Positions 8,847 to 16,130 of a DNA stretch of 64,000 bases are shown here, piece after piece (the stretch's first letter is position 1; every line of letters begins with the position of its first letter). Origin of the DNA: Priestia endophytica DSM 13796. Its GTDB lineage: Bacteria > Bacillota > Bacilli > Bacillales > Bacillaceae_H. The stretch spans positions 682,001 to 746,000 of the forward strand of contig NZ_FOXX01000001.1 of NCBI RefSeq assembly GCF_900115845.1. Direction: 5' to 3'. A program made the translations under genes and the position numbers. The notes beneath the pieces were generated by a model that was given only the letters and a program-made list of their open reading frames with translations, ran no database searches and was not told the DNA's origin.

Positions 8847-8956
8847 AGAACTCTCCCTAACAAAACATACATAGTGGAATCACTATCTCACCCCAAACAA
8901 ACTTAGCTGTGATGATGACTTCCCTTATGTGCCGTATGCTAGGATAGTTCTCTATC
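8847..8956 (-). promoter_or_regulatory. Structured leader element upstream of the cobalamin riboswitch, class unassigned
   Basis: On the minus strand a composite stem can close about 105 bases: AGAACT (8951-8946) with AGTTCT (8852-8847), TCCTA with TAGGGA allowing one bulge, and CATAC (8938-8934) with GTATG (8870-8866). Inside lies a hairpin ATAGTG-ATTC-CACTAT (8886-8871). A competing local hairpin GATAG-AGAA-CTATC (8956-8943) would break the closing stem. ACAGCTAAG (8910-8902) is complementary to CTTAGCTGT (8656-8648), which includes part of the 3' strand of riboswitch P1. No B12 box is present. I do not recognise the class; folding is inferred by eye. Confidence 0.45.
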
Positions 8957-9015
8957 TGCTACTTTTTTGATTTATGTAAAAATTTTTTCTTATATGAGTT
9001 TTCTAATTAACTACA

Positions 9016-9044
9016 ATGATAGAGGAAGTTGACTCATTTTTCAA
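9016..9044 (-). promoter_or_regulatory. Candidate sigma-A promoter of the cobalamin operon
   Basis: Minus-strand TTGAAA (9044-9039) and TATCAT (9021-9016) are separated by exactly 17 bases. It lies between the stress-protein gene and the leader, so the transcript would begin near 9009 and carry a leader of about 500 bases before cbiW. Confidence 0.5.
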
Positions 9045-9121
9045 TAAAGAATTCAATTGAAGAAAAGGAGAAAGCTTATTATATGGAAGAAGTTGAAATA
9101 GGAGAAGCCTCATTCCTTCTC

Positions 9122-9538
9122 TTATTTCACAACAAGAACGGAACAGGAGGCTTTTTCTATTATTTTAGAACTAACGCTACCAAGCACTACTTTTTGAAAT
9201 CTATTAAATCCTCTACTTCCTACCACAATAAGTTTAATATCATTCTCATTTGCATGACGAATAATTTCTTCAGCAGGATTTCCAACTCTAAAATGAACCT
9301 TATGAGTAATGTTATACTTTGCGGCCATAGTGTCAATTTCACGAAGAAATTCTTGCCTGTCTTCTAGCTTGTTTAAATTAGAACGTTTATGCCAAGATGT
9401 TTTAGTTTTATCATCTCCTTCTTTCACATGGAGAATTTGCAGTGGTATACGATAACAAGAAGCAATAGAAAACGCTTTCCGAAGAGCTTCTTTGGCCTGT
9501 TTTGAGCCATCTACGGCCGCAAGAATTTTATTGTACAT
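9122..9538 (-). CDS. Universal stress protein, UspA family
   Basis: A 138-residue single-domain Usp protein. It starts MYNKILAAVDGSKQAKEAL (the aspartate of the nucleotide pocket) and ends with the ATP-binding pattern G-x-x-G-x9-G-S, seen as GSRGFNRFQ followed by VVLGSVSSKI. Such proteins bind ATP and are made under stress or stationary phase; the target here is unknown. The ATG follows a strong GGGGGAG site. It stands alone between gerE and the cobalamin operon. A weak hairpin follows its stop; no clear promoter was identified upstream. Confidence 0.88.
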   Translation of the reverse strand: MYNKILAAVDGSKQAKEALRKAFSIASCYRIPLQILHVKEGDDKTKTSWHKRSNLNKLEDRQEFLREIDTMAAKYNITHKVHFRVGNPAEEIIRHANENDIKLIVVGSRGFNRFQKVVLGSVSSKIIEKASCSVLVVK

Positions 9539-9611
9539 TTCTTTCTCCCCCTATATTTCTTTATTTTTCTAATTCCCTTTTTTGACTGTGATAATCTTTC
9601 ATTTTGCTAGA

Positions 9612-9644
9612 AAACAAAACCGACTATCTTTTACTGATAGTCGG
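9612..9644 (-). terminator. Terminator after gerE
   Basis: CCGACTATC pairs with GATAGTCGG (9644-9620 on minus) around a 7-base loop, followed by the T-rich run TTTTGTTTT. It lies directly after the gerE stop. Confidence 0.8.
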
Positions 9645-9651
9645 CCACATG

Positions 9652-9876
9652 TTATAACTCGAGTTCTCCCATGCGAAGAAGTTCAACGACAGCTTGAGAA
9701 CGCCCTTTAACGCCAAGCTTTTGCATTGCGTTAGAAATATGATTGCGAACTGTCTTTTCACTAATAAACAGCTCACTTGCGATCTCTTTCGTTGTTTTGT
9801 CCTGTACTAGAAGTTCAAAAACCTCTCGTTCTCTCTTTGTAAGTAACGGTTTAGGTGGAAATTCTTTATCCTTCAA
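9652..9876 (-). CDS. gerE: Spore-maturation transcription factor GerE
   Basis: GerE is a small LuxR-type DNA-binding protein that acts late in the mother cell, switching coat genes on or off. The sequence is a lone helix-turn-helix domain: [20 protein letters not shown], then [19 protein letters not shown] start it at the TTG at 9876, which follows AAGGAGG by 6 to 7 bases and gives 74 residues, the length of B. subtilis GerE. The longer frame from a GTG at 9933 has no ribosome binding site and starts right at the promoter. It lies next to ysmA-sdh as in B. subtilis, but murI and its neighbours are not on the other side. Confidence 0.95.
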   Translation of the reverse strand: MKDKEFPPKPLLTKREREVFELLVQDKTTKEIASELFISEKTVRNHISNAMQKLGVKGRSQAVVELLRMGELEL

Positions 9877-9935
9877 TGTAACCCTCCTTGCCTGATCCAG
9901 AGTCGAACTATCGGATGGGTGTAAGTTAGTCACGA

Positions 9936-9963
9936 TATACTATGTAAAAAAGGATAAAGCGGT
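9936..9963 (-). promoter_or_regulatory. Sigma-K promoter of gerE
   Basis: On the minus strand ACC (9963-9961) is followed after 16 bases by CATAGTATA (9944-9936), fitting the sigma-K pattern AC-16/17-CATAnnnTA. It stands about 60 bases ahead of the gerE TTG. GerE of B. subtilis is made under sigma-K, so this agrees with the family. Confidence 0.7.
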
Positions 9964-9995
9964 TCCTAGAATTCGCAAGTTATGCTATATTTTAT

Positions 9996-10460
9996 TCACT
10001 TTTTTTTCGATTGATAAGGTTTTAATTTCTCAAGTTGCTCCTCTGTCCATGGAACAGATTTACCCGTGCTTTTGGAGACCTGTACAAGAGCACCTCGTCC
10101 TGTGAAACAAATTTCCTCTTTTTCATTCATCCCAACATAATGTAAATCAACAGATGAACGTCCAGTATGCTCGATTTTCATTTTTACGCTAAGCACTTCT
10201 CCAAAGAAGACTTGCTGAACAAAATCACACTGTAAATCAGCAACAACAGGCATTGTTTCACTATCAGGCTTCTTCCATATTTCCATGAAGCCAATATGCT
10301 GAAAAAAGGCTGTTCGGGCTTCTTCAAAATAAAGGAAAGGAACGGTATTATTCATATGACCGAACATATCTGTCTCACAAAAGCGAACTCGAATCTCTCT
10401 ATTAAAGGTAAAATCGTGCTTCCAAATCTCTATATTGTTAATATAACTCGGCTTCTTCAT
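9996..10460 (-). CDS. ysmA: Acyl-CoA thioesterase, 4-hydroxybenzoyl-CoA thioesterase family
   Basis: A 154-residue hotdog-fold protein. The segment VRFCETDMFGHMNNTVPFLYFEEART holds the conserved aspartate and the HMNN motif of the thioesterase family, which hydrolyses acyl-CoA thioesters; the natural substrate is unknown. The ATG at 10460 follows AAAGGAGG; the frame extends to 10613 only by reading through the sdhB terminator. It matches ysmA of B. subtilis by position, between sdhB and gerE. Confidence 0.85.
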   Translation of the reverse strand: MKKPSYINNIEIWKHDFTFNREIRVRFCETDMFGHMNNTVPFLYFEEARTAFFQHIGFMEIWKKPDSETMPVVADLQCDFVQQVFFGEVLSVKMKIEHTGRSSVDLHYVGMNEKEEICFTGRGALVQVSKSTGKSVPWTEEQLEKLKPYQSKKK

Positions 10461-10480
10461 TCGTCTTCCTCCTTTGATGA

Positions 10481-10513
10481 AAAGAAACCTCTCCATATTG
10501 GAGAGGTTTCTTT
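10481..10513 (-). terminator. Terminator after sdhCAB
   Basis: A perfect 14-bp inverted repeat, AAAGAAACCTCTCC and GGAGAGGTTTCTTT, with a 5-base loop, starts right at the sdhB stop. The T-rich arm ends a few bases before the ysmA ribosome binding site, so ysmA may be read by run-through or from its own promoter. Confidence 0.75.
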
Positions 10514-11281
10514 TTATTCTGCATCGCTTCCAAAAAACTTTCGGAAAGAGCGAAGAGTAGTGTCTCTGTTTAAAGCAGCAATTGATGTTGTTAACGGAAT
10601 ACCTTTTGGACAAGATTTGACGCAGTTTTGTGAGTTACCGCAATTTGAAAGTCCTCCATCTTCCATTAAAGCATCAAGTCGTTCATGTTTATTCATTGCT
10701 CCAGTTGGATGTGCATTGAATAAGCGAACTTGTGATAATGGAGCAGGTCCAATGAAATTTGATTTACTGTTTACGTTGGGACAAGCTTCTAAGCATACTC
10801 CACAAGTCATACATTTTGAGAGTTCGTATGCCCATTGTCGTTTCTTCTCTGGCATACGTGGTCCCGGACCTAAATCATAAGTTCCATCAATCGGTACCCA
10901 TGCTTTTACCTTTTTCAATGAGTCAAACATGCGACTACGGTCGACTTGTAGATCCCGCACAACAGGGAAAGTTTTCATTGGCTTGAGTCGAATCGGTTGT
11001 TCAAGCTTATCAACTAACGCTGTACAAGATTGACGAGGGCGTCCGTTAATAACCATTGAGCATGCTCCACAAACTTCTTCTAAACAGTTCATATCCCAGT
11101 TAATTGGTGTTGTATGCTCACCTTTTGAATTTACTGGATTTCGACGAATTTCCATTAGAGCCGAAATAACGTTCATGTTTGGACGATATTCAATCTCAAA
11201 TTCCTCATCATATGGAGCTGTTTCCGGTGAATCTTGGCGTGTAATAATCAACTTAATGGTTTTTGTTTTTGTTTCCGTCAT
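10514..11281 (-). CDS. sdhB: Succinate dehydrogenase iron-sulfur subunit
   Basis: SdhB carries electrons from the flavoprotein SdhA to the membrane cytochrome SdhC in complex II. The 255-residue protein has a 2Fe-2S ferredoxin domain (CLEEVCGACSMVINGRPRQSC near residue 65) and a C-terminal bacterial ferredoxin domain with CMTCGVCLEACP (near 155) and NCVKSCPKGIP (near 215) for the 4Fe-4S and 3Fe-4S centres. Its ATG overlaps the sdhA stop by four bases. It is the last gene of sdhCAB, as in B. subtilis. Confidence 0.97.
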   Translation of the reverse strand: MTETKTKTIKLIITRQDSPETAPYDEEFEIEYRPNMNVISALMEIRRNPVNSKGEHTTPINWDMNCLEEVCGACSMVINGRPRQSCTALVDKLEQPIRLKPMKTFPVVRDLQVDRSRMFDSLKKVKAWVPIDGTYDLGPGPRMPEKKRQWAYELSKCMTCGVCLEACPNVNSKSNFIGPAPLSQVRLFNAHPTGAMNKHERLDALMEDGGLSNCGNSQNCVKSCPKGIPLTTSIAALNRDTTLRSFRKFFGSDAE

Positions 11282-13077
11282 TTTCCACTAACCCCCTCTT
11301 GCTTTTTAGAGGATGATGACTCACTTGCTTTCTTTTGTGAGTAATCCCGTTTACGCGGCTTGATTAACGAAACATCTACATCTTCATAAGAAAAGTTAGG
11401 TGCTGATTCATGATTCACAAAAGTTGCCATCGTTGTTTTTAAGAATTCTTCATCGTTACGTTCAGGGAAATCTGGTTTGTAATGAGCTCCACGACTTTCA
11501 TTACGGTTATAAGCACCAAGTGTGATAACACGAGCAAGTTGAAGCATATTTGCTAGTTGACGCGTAAATGCTGCTCCTTGGTTACTCCATTTTGCTGTAT
11601 CATTAATATTAATATTTTGATAGCGTTCAAGAAGCTCCTGAATTTTATCATCTGTTTTCAACAATTTATCGTTATAACGTACAACTGTTACGTTATCGGT
11701 CATCCATTCTCCAAGCTCTCTATGAAGAACATAAGCGTTTTCTTTTCCATCTAGAGAAAGAATGTTTTGCCATTTTTGTTCTTGCTCTTTTACATGTCTA
11801 TCATAAAGTGAAGACTCTATAGAATCTGTCCATTTGTTAAGACCTTCAATGTATTTTACTGCGTTTGGTCCTGCAACCATACCACCGTAAATAGCTGAAA
11901 GTAGAGAGTTTGCACCTAAGCGGTTTCCACCGTGCTGAGAATAATCACATTCACCAGCTGCGAAAAGACCAGGAATATTTGTCATTTGATCATAATCAAC
12001 CCAAAGGCCACCCATTGAGTAGTGAACGGCAGGGAAAATCTTCATTGGTACTTTACGTGGATCATCACCCATGAATTTTTCATAAATCTCAATAATTCCA
12101 CCAAGCTTAATATCTAGTTCTTTCGCATCTTTATGAGAAAGATCAAGATATACCATGTTTTCTCCGTTAATACCTAGTTTTTGATTAACACAAACATCAA
12201 AAATCTCACGAGTTGCGATATCACGCGGCACTAAGTTTCCATATGCCGGATATTTTTCCTCAAGGAAGTACCAAGGCTTTCCGTCTTTATATGTCCAAAC
12301 ACGGCCACCTTCACCACGCGCTGATTCGCTCATAAGACGAAGTTTATCATCTCCTGGAATTGCGGTTGGATGAATTTGAATAAACTCCCCGTTTGCATAA
12401 TGTACTCCTTGTTGATAAACAATTGAAGCTGCTGATCCTGTGTTGATCATGGAGTTTGTTGATTTACCAAATACTATTCCAGGTCCACCTGTTGCCATAA
12501 TTACCGCATCTGCTTTGTATGAATCAATCTCCATTGATTGCAAGTTCTGAGCGGTAATCCCTCTACAGGTTCCTTCCTCATCAATAACGGCCCCTAGGAA
12601 TTCAAATCCTTCATATTTAGTTACAAGACCTGCTACTTCATAACGACGAACTTGCTCATCAAGTGCATATAAAAGTTGCTGTCCTGTTGTTGCTCCAGCA
12701 AAAGCTGTTCTATGATGCTGTGTACCTCCAAAGCGGCGGAAATCAAGCAATCCTTCTGGCGTACGGTTAAACATAACTCCCATACGGTCTAATAAATGAA
12801 TGATTCCAGGTGCTGCTTCACACATTGCTTTAACAGGAGGTTGATTTGCTAAAAAGTCTCCACCATAAACTGTATCGTCAAAGTGCTCCCATGGCGAATC
12901 TCCCTCACCTTTTGTATTTACGGCTCCGTTTATTCCACCTTGCGCACAGACTGAATGAGAACGCTTCACTGGAACAATAGAAAACAAGTCTACTTTCTTA
13001 CCAGATTCCGCAATTTTAATTGTTGCCATTAAACCAGCAAGTCCACCGCCGACAACAATAATTTTTCCGTTACTCAT
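11278..13077 (-). CDS. sdhA: Succinate dehydrogenase flavoprotein subunit
   Basis: SdhA oxidises succinate to fumarate with covalently bound FAD. The protein (599 residues) starts with the dinucleotide loop IIVVGGGLAGLMATIKIAESG. SHSVCAQGGINGA near residue 40 contains the FAD-linked histidine, and HPTAI near residue 240 and GGLWVDYDQMTNIPGLFAAGE are further family blocks. The C-terminus is a Ser/Lys-rich tail. It follows sdhC by 30 bases and overlaps sdhB. It sits on the cytoplasmic face of the membrane complex. Confidence 0.97.
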   Translation of the reverse strand: MSNGKIIVVGGGLAGLMATIKIAESGKKVDLFSIVPVKRSHSVCAQGGINGAVNTKGEGDSPWEHFDDTVYGGDFLANQPPVKAMCEAAPGIIHLLDRMGVMFNRTPEGLLDFRRFGGTQHHRTAFAGATTGQQLLYALDEQVRRYEVAGLVTKYEGFEFLGAVIDEEGTCRGITAQNLQSMEIDSYKADAVIMATGGPGIVFGKSTNSMINTGSAASIVYQQGVHYANGEFIQIHPTAIPGDDKLRLMSESARGEGGRVWTYKDGKPWYFLEEKYPAYGNLVPRDIATREIFDVCVNQKLGINGENMVYLDLSHKDAKELDIKLGGIIEIYEKFMGDDPRKVPMKIFPAVHYSMGGLWVDYDQMTNIPGLFAAGECDYSQHGGNRLGANSLLSAIYGGMVAGPNAVKYIEGLNKWTDSIESSLYDRHVKEQEQKWQNILSLDGKENAYVLHRELGEWMTDNVTVVRYNDKLLKTDDKIQELLERYQNININDTAKWSNQGAAFTRQLANMLQLARVITLGAYNRNESRGAHYKPDFPERNDEEFLKTTMATFVNHESAPNFSYEDVDVSLIKPRKRDYSQKKASESSSSKKQEGVSGK

Positions 13078-13107
13078 CGTAACTCACTCCTTTGAGATAT
13101 GAATAAA

Positions 13108-13716
13108 TTAAGTGAACGCTAGGATGGCGCGGACACCTACAATTGTAAGAGCGAAAAATACGCCAATCGTCACATATGTTGCAATTCTTTGAGAACGAGG
13201 AGTTACTGTTAAACCCCAGCTAACGCTAAATGACCATAAGCCGTTAGCGAAATGAAAAATAGTAGAAATAACACCAATAAGATAAAAAGCAAGTGAAACT
13301 GGGCTTGATAAGATGTTTGCCATCATATCATAGTTAACTTCGGCACCTCTCATAGCTTGAATGCGCGTTTCCCATACGTGCCATGTAATAAAAATAAGTG
13401 TAATAACACCTGTTACACGTTGAAGAACAAACATCCAGTTTCTAAAGAATCCATATCTGTTCGCATTGTTCTTGGCTGTAAAGGCAATGTATAACCCATA
13501 AACAGCATGAAAGATAATTGGTAAGAAAATCACAAAGATCTCCAATAAATAGCGAAACGGTAGTTTTTCCATGAAGTGTGCGGCAGTGTTAAATGCCTCT
13601 GGGCTTCTTGTTGCAAAGTGGTTAACAACAAGATGCTGGATAAGGAAAATCCCGATCGGTATTACACCCAGTAATGAATGTAACCTACGATAATAAAATT
13701 CTTTTGTTGCTTCCAA
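13108..13716 (-). CDS. sdhC: Succinate dehydrogenase cytochrome b558
   Basis: SdhC anchors complex II and passes electrons to menaquinone through two haems. The 202-residue protein has about five hydrophobic segments and the histidines expected for haem ligation (RRLHSLLGVIPIG, FLIQHLVVNH, IFHAVYGLYI, ITWHVWET, IFHFANGLWSF). It begins with TTG at 13716, behind AAGGGGGG at an 8-base spacing; no ATG is better placed. It heads sdhCAB, whose promoter and hairpin-bearing leader lie upstream. Confidence 0.95.
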   Translation of the reverse strand: MEATKEFYYRRLHSLLGVIPIGIFLIQHLVVNHFATRSPEAFNTAAHFMEKLPFRYLLEIFVIFLPIIFHAVYGLYIAFTAKNNANRYGFFRNWMFVLQRVTGVITLIFITWHVWETRIQAMRGAEVNYDMMANILSSPVSLAFYLIGVISTIFHFANGLWSFSVSWGLTVTPRSQRIATYVTIGVFFALTIVGVRAILAFT

Positions 13717-13793
13717 TATCTAAACCCCCCTTGTGAAATAGAAAACATGTGTAGTCCAATAGACCCGAGCTCCCCATCCTTTTGTTGTAGTCT

Positions 13794-13835
13794 AATTTGT
13801 TGAAAAATGAAACCCCTTGCATTTTTCAACAAATT
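13794..13835. repeat. Perfect 16-bp inverted repeat in the sdh leader
   Basis: AATTTGTTGAAAAATG and CATTTTTCAACAAATT are separated by 10 bases. In the sdh message this hairpin starts about 25 bases after the predicted start of transcription and ends about 70 bases before the sdhC binding site. There is no T-run after it, so it does not look like a terminator. A 5' stabilising hairpin or a protein or RNA target is possible. Confidence 0.7.
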
Positions 13836-13864
13836 ATAAATTGTGAAACAAATGTGACAAATTA

Positions 13865-13893
13865 ATTGTACTCCCCCGTAATGTAAGCGTCAA
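13865..13893 (-). promoter_or_regulatory. Sigma-A promoter of sdhCAB
   Basis: TTGACG (13893-13888) and TACAAT (13870-13865) on the minus strand are separated by 17 bases. Both hexamers are one base from consensus. The leader to the TTG start of sdhC would be about 140 bases. Confidence 0.8.
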
Positions 13894-14007
13894 GAATTGT
13901 TGTAGGTGATTTTTACTTCTAAAACCGGGAAAAGCTACTTTTTTCTTACACAAACTATATAAATCGTAAAAAATCATTTATAATGGAAAAGAAAGTGAGG
14001 TATCGGT

Positions 14008-14493
14008 ATGGAGCAACGAGAAAAACAAGAGTTAGATAGTTTAGAAGAAGTGGAAAAAGAAGAGGAAAGGCCATCTGTTACACGAGAAGAAACCATTCCT
14101 TTATTTGGTTATGAACTGCTACGAGATATTGTTTTGCCAGATATTTTAGGAAAGGAAACAGACAACATTTCCTATTGGGCTGGTAAGAATATTGCACGCG
14201 TTTATCCACAGCCGTCCCTAGCAGATCTTCAAACTTTTTTTATCCGTGCAGGATGGGGCACTCTTACTCTAAAAAAAGAACAAAGAAGCTCACTCGAATT
14301 TGAACTTAGCGGACCTAGCGTTGAACGCCGTTTACATAATAAAGAAACATGCTCTTTCCAACTTGAGGCTGGATTTCTAGCTGAACAAATTCAAGCTCAA
14401 AAAGGATATACAGCAGAAGCTGAGCAATGGAAAAAACATCGTAACAAGGTCGTCCTTTCCATCGTTTATGACAGAAGAGATATTCTAGTATAG
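14008..14493 (+). CDS. yslB: YslB, DUF2507 family protein of unknown function
   Basis: A 161-residue soluble protein with an acidic N-terminus and a DUF2507 core (IPLFGYELLRDIVLPDILGKE, then YWAGKNIARVYP). The family is distantly like V4R domains; no activity is established. It is read opposite to sdh and lysC, the arrangement of B. subtilis. A GTGAGG site precedes the ATG and a TATAAT lies at 13979-13984, but a matching -35 is not convincing. It shares a two-way terminator with lysC. Confidence 0.85.
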   Translation: MEQREKQELDSLEEVEKEEERPSVTREETIPLFGYELLRDIVLPDILGKETDNISYWAGKNIARVYPQPSLADLQTFFIRAGWGTLTLKKEQRSSLEFELSGPSVERRLHNKETCSFQLEAGFLAEQIQAQKGYTAEAEQWKKHRNKVVLSIVYDRRDILV

Positions 14494-14528
14494 AAAAGGA
14501 GAACTCGCTAAACGAGTCCTCCTTTTTT
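14494..14528. terminator. Bidirectional terminator between yslB and lysC
   Basis: AAAAGGAGaACTCG pairs with CGAGTcCTCCTTTT with one mismatch and a 5-base loop; T-runs lie on both sides. It ends the converging genes yslB and lysC. Confidence 0.85.
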
Positions 14529-15018
14529 ATTTACCTACACGTTCATTTGTTAACTCAAATGTTTCATGAAGAGCTTCGACAGCTTTTACCATATCTTTTT
14601 GAACAACAACTGTTGAAACTTTAATCTCAGACGTGCTGACCATTTTCACCTGGACTTTACTATCTTGAAGCACCTCAAACATTTTCGCAGCAACTCCAGG
14701 ATTTGAAACCATTCCAGAACCAACAATAGAGACTTTTGAAAGTCCATTTTCATGCTCAACTTCTTCATATTGCAGATTTCTTTTTTGAGCTTCTAAAACA
14801 CTTAATGTACGTTGAAGTTCCTCTGTTTTTACAGAAAACGATACTGCTGACTTAGCAGACGTAACGCTTTGAACAATAATGTCTACATTAATATGATGTT
14901 TAGCAAGGAGTGAGAAGATAGAAGGAAGGGTATAAATGTCGTCCTCCATGCCAATAACCGTAACTCGGGAAATATTGTCCTCAAATGCAATTCCTCTTAC
15001 TAATAAATTATCTTCCAT
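14527..15018 (-). CDS. lysC: Aspartokinase II beta subunit from internal start (within lysC)
   Basis: The in-frame ATG at 15018 is preceded by AAGGAGG with 8 bases between, as good a site as that of most genes here. Translation from it would give 163 residues (MEDNLLVRGIAFEDNISRV onward) covering only the ACT regulatory domains. B. subtilis LysC is an alpha2-beta2 enzyme made this way, so the internal start is probably used. Confidence 0.75.
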   Translation of the reverse strand: MEDNLLVRGIAFEDNISRVTVIGMEDDIYTLPSIFSLLAKHHINVDIIVQSVTSAKSAVSFSVKTEELQRTLSVLEAQKRNLQYEEVEHENGLSKVSIVGSGMVSNPGVAAKMFEVLQDSKVQVKMVSTSEIKVSTVVVQKDMVKAVEALHETFELTNERVGK

Positions 15019-15753
15019 TTCTGCTTCCTCCTTAATAATTGTTCCACGTTCTTTTTCTAAACTTGACCGAACTTCAAGCTTTACTTCATAATTTTTAGCA
15101 AACTCAACAGCTCTTGGATGAAGAACCCCTGCTCCTAGATTGGCAAGCTCTAACATCTCATCATAAGAAATAGAGTTAAGTTTTCTCGCACCTTTAACAT
15201 AACGAGGATCTGTCGTATAGACACCTGTTACATCTGTGTAAATATCACATTTTTCTGCTTCAAGAGCTGCAGCAAGTGCCACAGCAGTTGTATCAGAGCC
15301 ACCTCTACCTAATGTTGTAATCTCATTGTTCTCTGTAATCCCTTGGAATCCCGCGACAACGACAATTTTATTTTCTTTGAGATATTGTTTGATTCGAACT
15401 GTTTCAATATTGGTAATTCGAGCATTTCCATGTACTTCTTCTGTCTTCATTCCAGCTTGCCAACCTGTTAAAGAAACAGCATCATGACCTTTCGCTTGAA
15501 GAGCCAGAGAAAGAAGTGAAATGGTAATCTGCTCTCCTGTTGTTAAAAGCATATCCATTTCCCGCTTACTTGGGTTTTCATTGAGCTCTTTCGATAATGA
15601 AACAAGCTCATCCGTTGTTTTTCCCATTGCAGATACAACAACAACAACGTCATTACCTGCTGCTTTCTCCTCAATAACTCGATTTGCTACATTTTGAATT
15701 CTCTCGCTAGATCCTACGGAAGTTCCTCCAAATTTTTGAACAACTAAGCCCAT
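14527..15753 (-). CDS. lysC: Aspartokinase II, lysine-controlled
   Basis: LysC phosphorylates aspartate, the first step toward lysine, threonine and methionine. The 408-residue protein begins VQKFGGTSVGSSERIQ, has the kinase block TLGRGGSDTTAVALAAAL near residue 150, and ends with paired ACT domains that sense lysine. In B. subtilis the same gene also makes a shorter beta subunit from an internal start; here an internal ATG (Met246, 15018) follows AAGGAGG by 8 bases. Expression is governed by the lysine riboswitch upstream. Confidence 0.96.
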   Translation of the reverse strand: MGLVVQKFGGTSVGSSERIQNVANRVIEEKAAGNDVVVVVSAMGKTTDELVSLSKELNENPSKREMDMLLTTGEQITISLLSLALQAKGHDAVSLTGWQAGMKTEEVHGNARITNIETVRIKQYLKENKIVVVAGFQGITENNEITTLGRGGSDTTAVALAAALEAEKCDIYTDVTGVYTTDPRYVKGARKLNSISYDEMLELANLGAGVLHPRAVEFAKNYEVKLEVRSSLEKERGTIIKEEAEMEDNLLVRGIAFEDNISRVTVIGMEDDIYTLPSIFSLLAKHHINVDIIVQSVTSAKSAVSFSVKTEELQRTLSVLEAQKRNLQYEEVEHENGLSKVSIVGSGMVSNPGVAAKMFEVLQDSKVQVKMVSTSEIKVSTVVVQKDMVKAVEALHETFELTNERVGK

Positions 15754-15821
15754 TTTTCTAAAACCTCTCCTCAGTTCGTTTTTTCACACAAATGGTTTAC
15801 TCGTAAGTAGGGCGAACGCAA

Positions 15822-15858
15822 TAAAAAAAAGCAATGAGAGAATCTCTCATTGCTTTTT
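15822..15858 (-). terminator. Intrinsic terminator of the lysine riboswitch
   Basis: GCAATGAGAG pairs with CTCTCATTGC, followed on the minus strand by eight T. ATCTCACACATTGC just upstream (at the end of the aptamer) is complementary to one arm and would act as the antiterminator. Confidence 0.9.
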
Positions 15859-15885
15859 TAAAATATCTATATTTGCGCAATGTGT

Positions 15886-16053
15886 GAGATAGCCCTCCAA
15901 GATTGTGATCTTGACAGTCTTACATTTATTCAATGCAAAACCAGCAAAAGCTAGGATGAGCTAGCTTCCACTTCGGCAGATTTTCCTTTCTATAACAATC
16001 AACGGAACTCATTTCCCTCCTGCTATATACTCTTAAAATCCGCACCTCTATCT
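15886..16053 (-). promoter_or_regulatory. Lysine riboswitch (L box)
   Basis: The minus strand shows the conserved blocks GATAGAGGTGCG, GAAAGG, CTGCCGAAGTGG, CTGGTTTTGCA, GACTGTC and GGAGGGCTATC in the family order; AGATAG and CTATCT close the aptamer. With the terminator at 15822-15858 it should stop lysC transcription when lysine is high. Confidence 0.96.
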
Positions 16054-16101
16054 TCACCTCAGTAATATTGAAGTGATTATACAGTTTTTAAAATCTTTTT
16101 T

Positions 16102-16130
16102 ATCTTATCAAATATTTAAAAAGTTTTCAA
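16102..16130 (-). promoter_or_regulatory. Sigma-A promoter of lysC
   Basis: TTGAAA (16130-16125) and TAAGAT (16107-16102) are 17 bases apart on the minus strand, and the start would fall just ahead of the aptamer. The -35 overlaps the uvrC stop codon. A TATAAT lies closer to the aptamer but lacks a -35. Confidence 0.6.

Noticed and set aside
9029-9367. 112-codon plus-strand frame starting near the stress-protein gene end
   Set aside because: It runs antisense through the Usp gene, begins with TTG, and its sequence resembles no family; only the first 90 bases are outside Usp.
10461-10613. N-terminal extension of the thioesterase ysmA
   Set aside because: It reads through the sdhB stop region and terminator; the ATG at 10460 follows AAAGGAGG.
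10296-10880. 194-codon plus-strand frame
   Set aside because: Antisense to ysmA and sdhB, both of which have clear family motifs; no own binding site.
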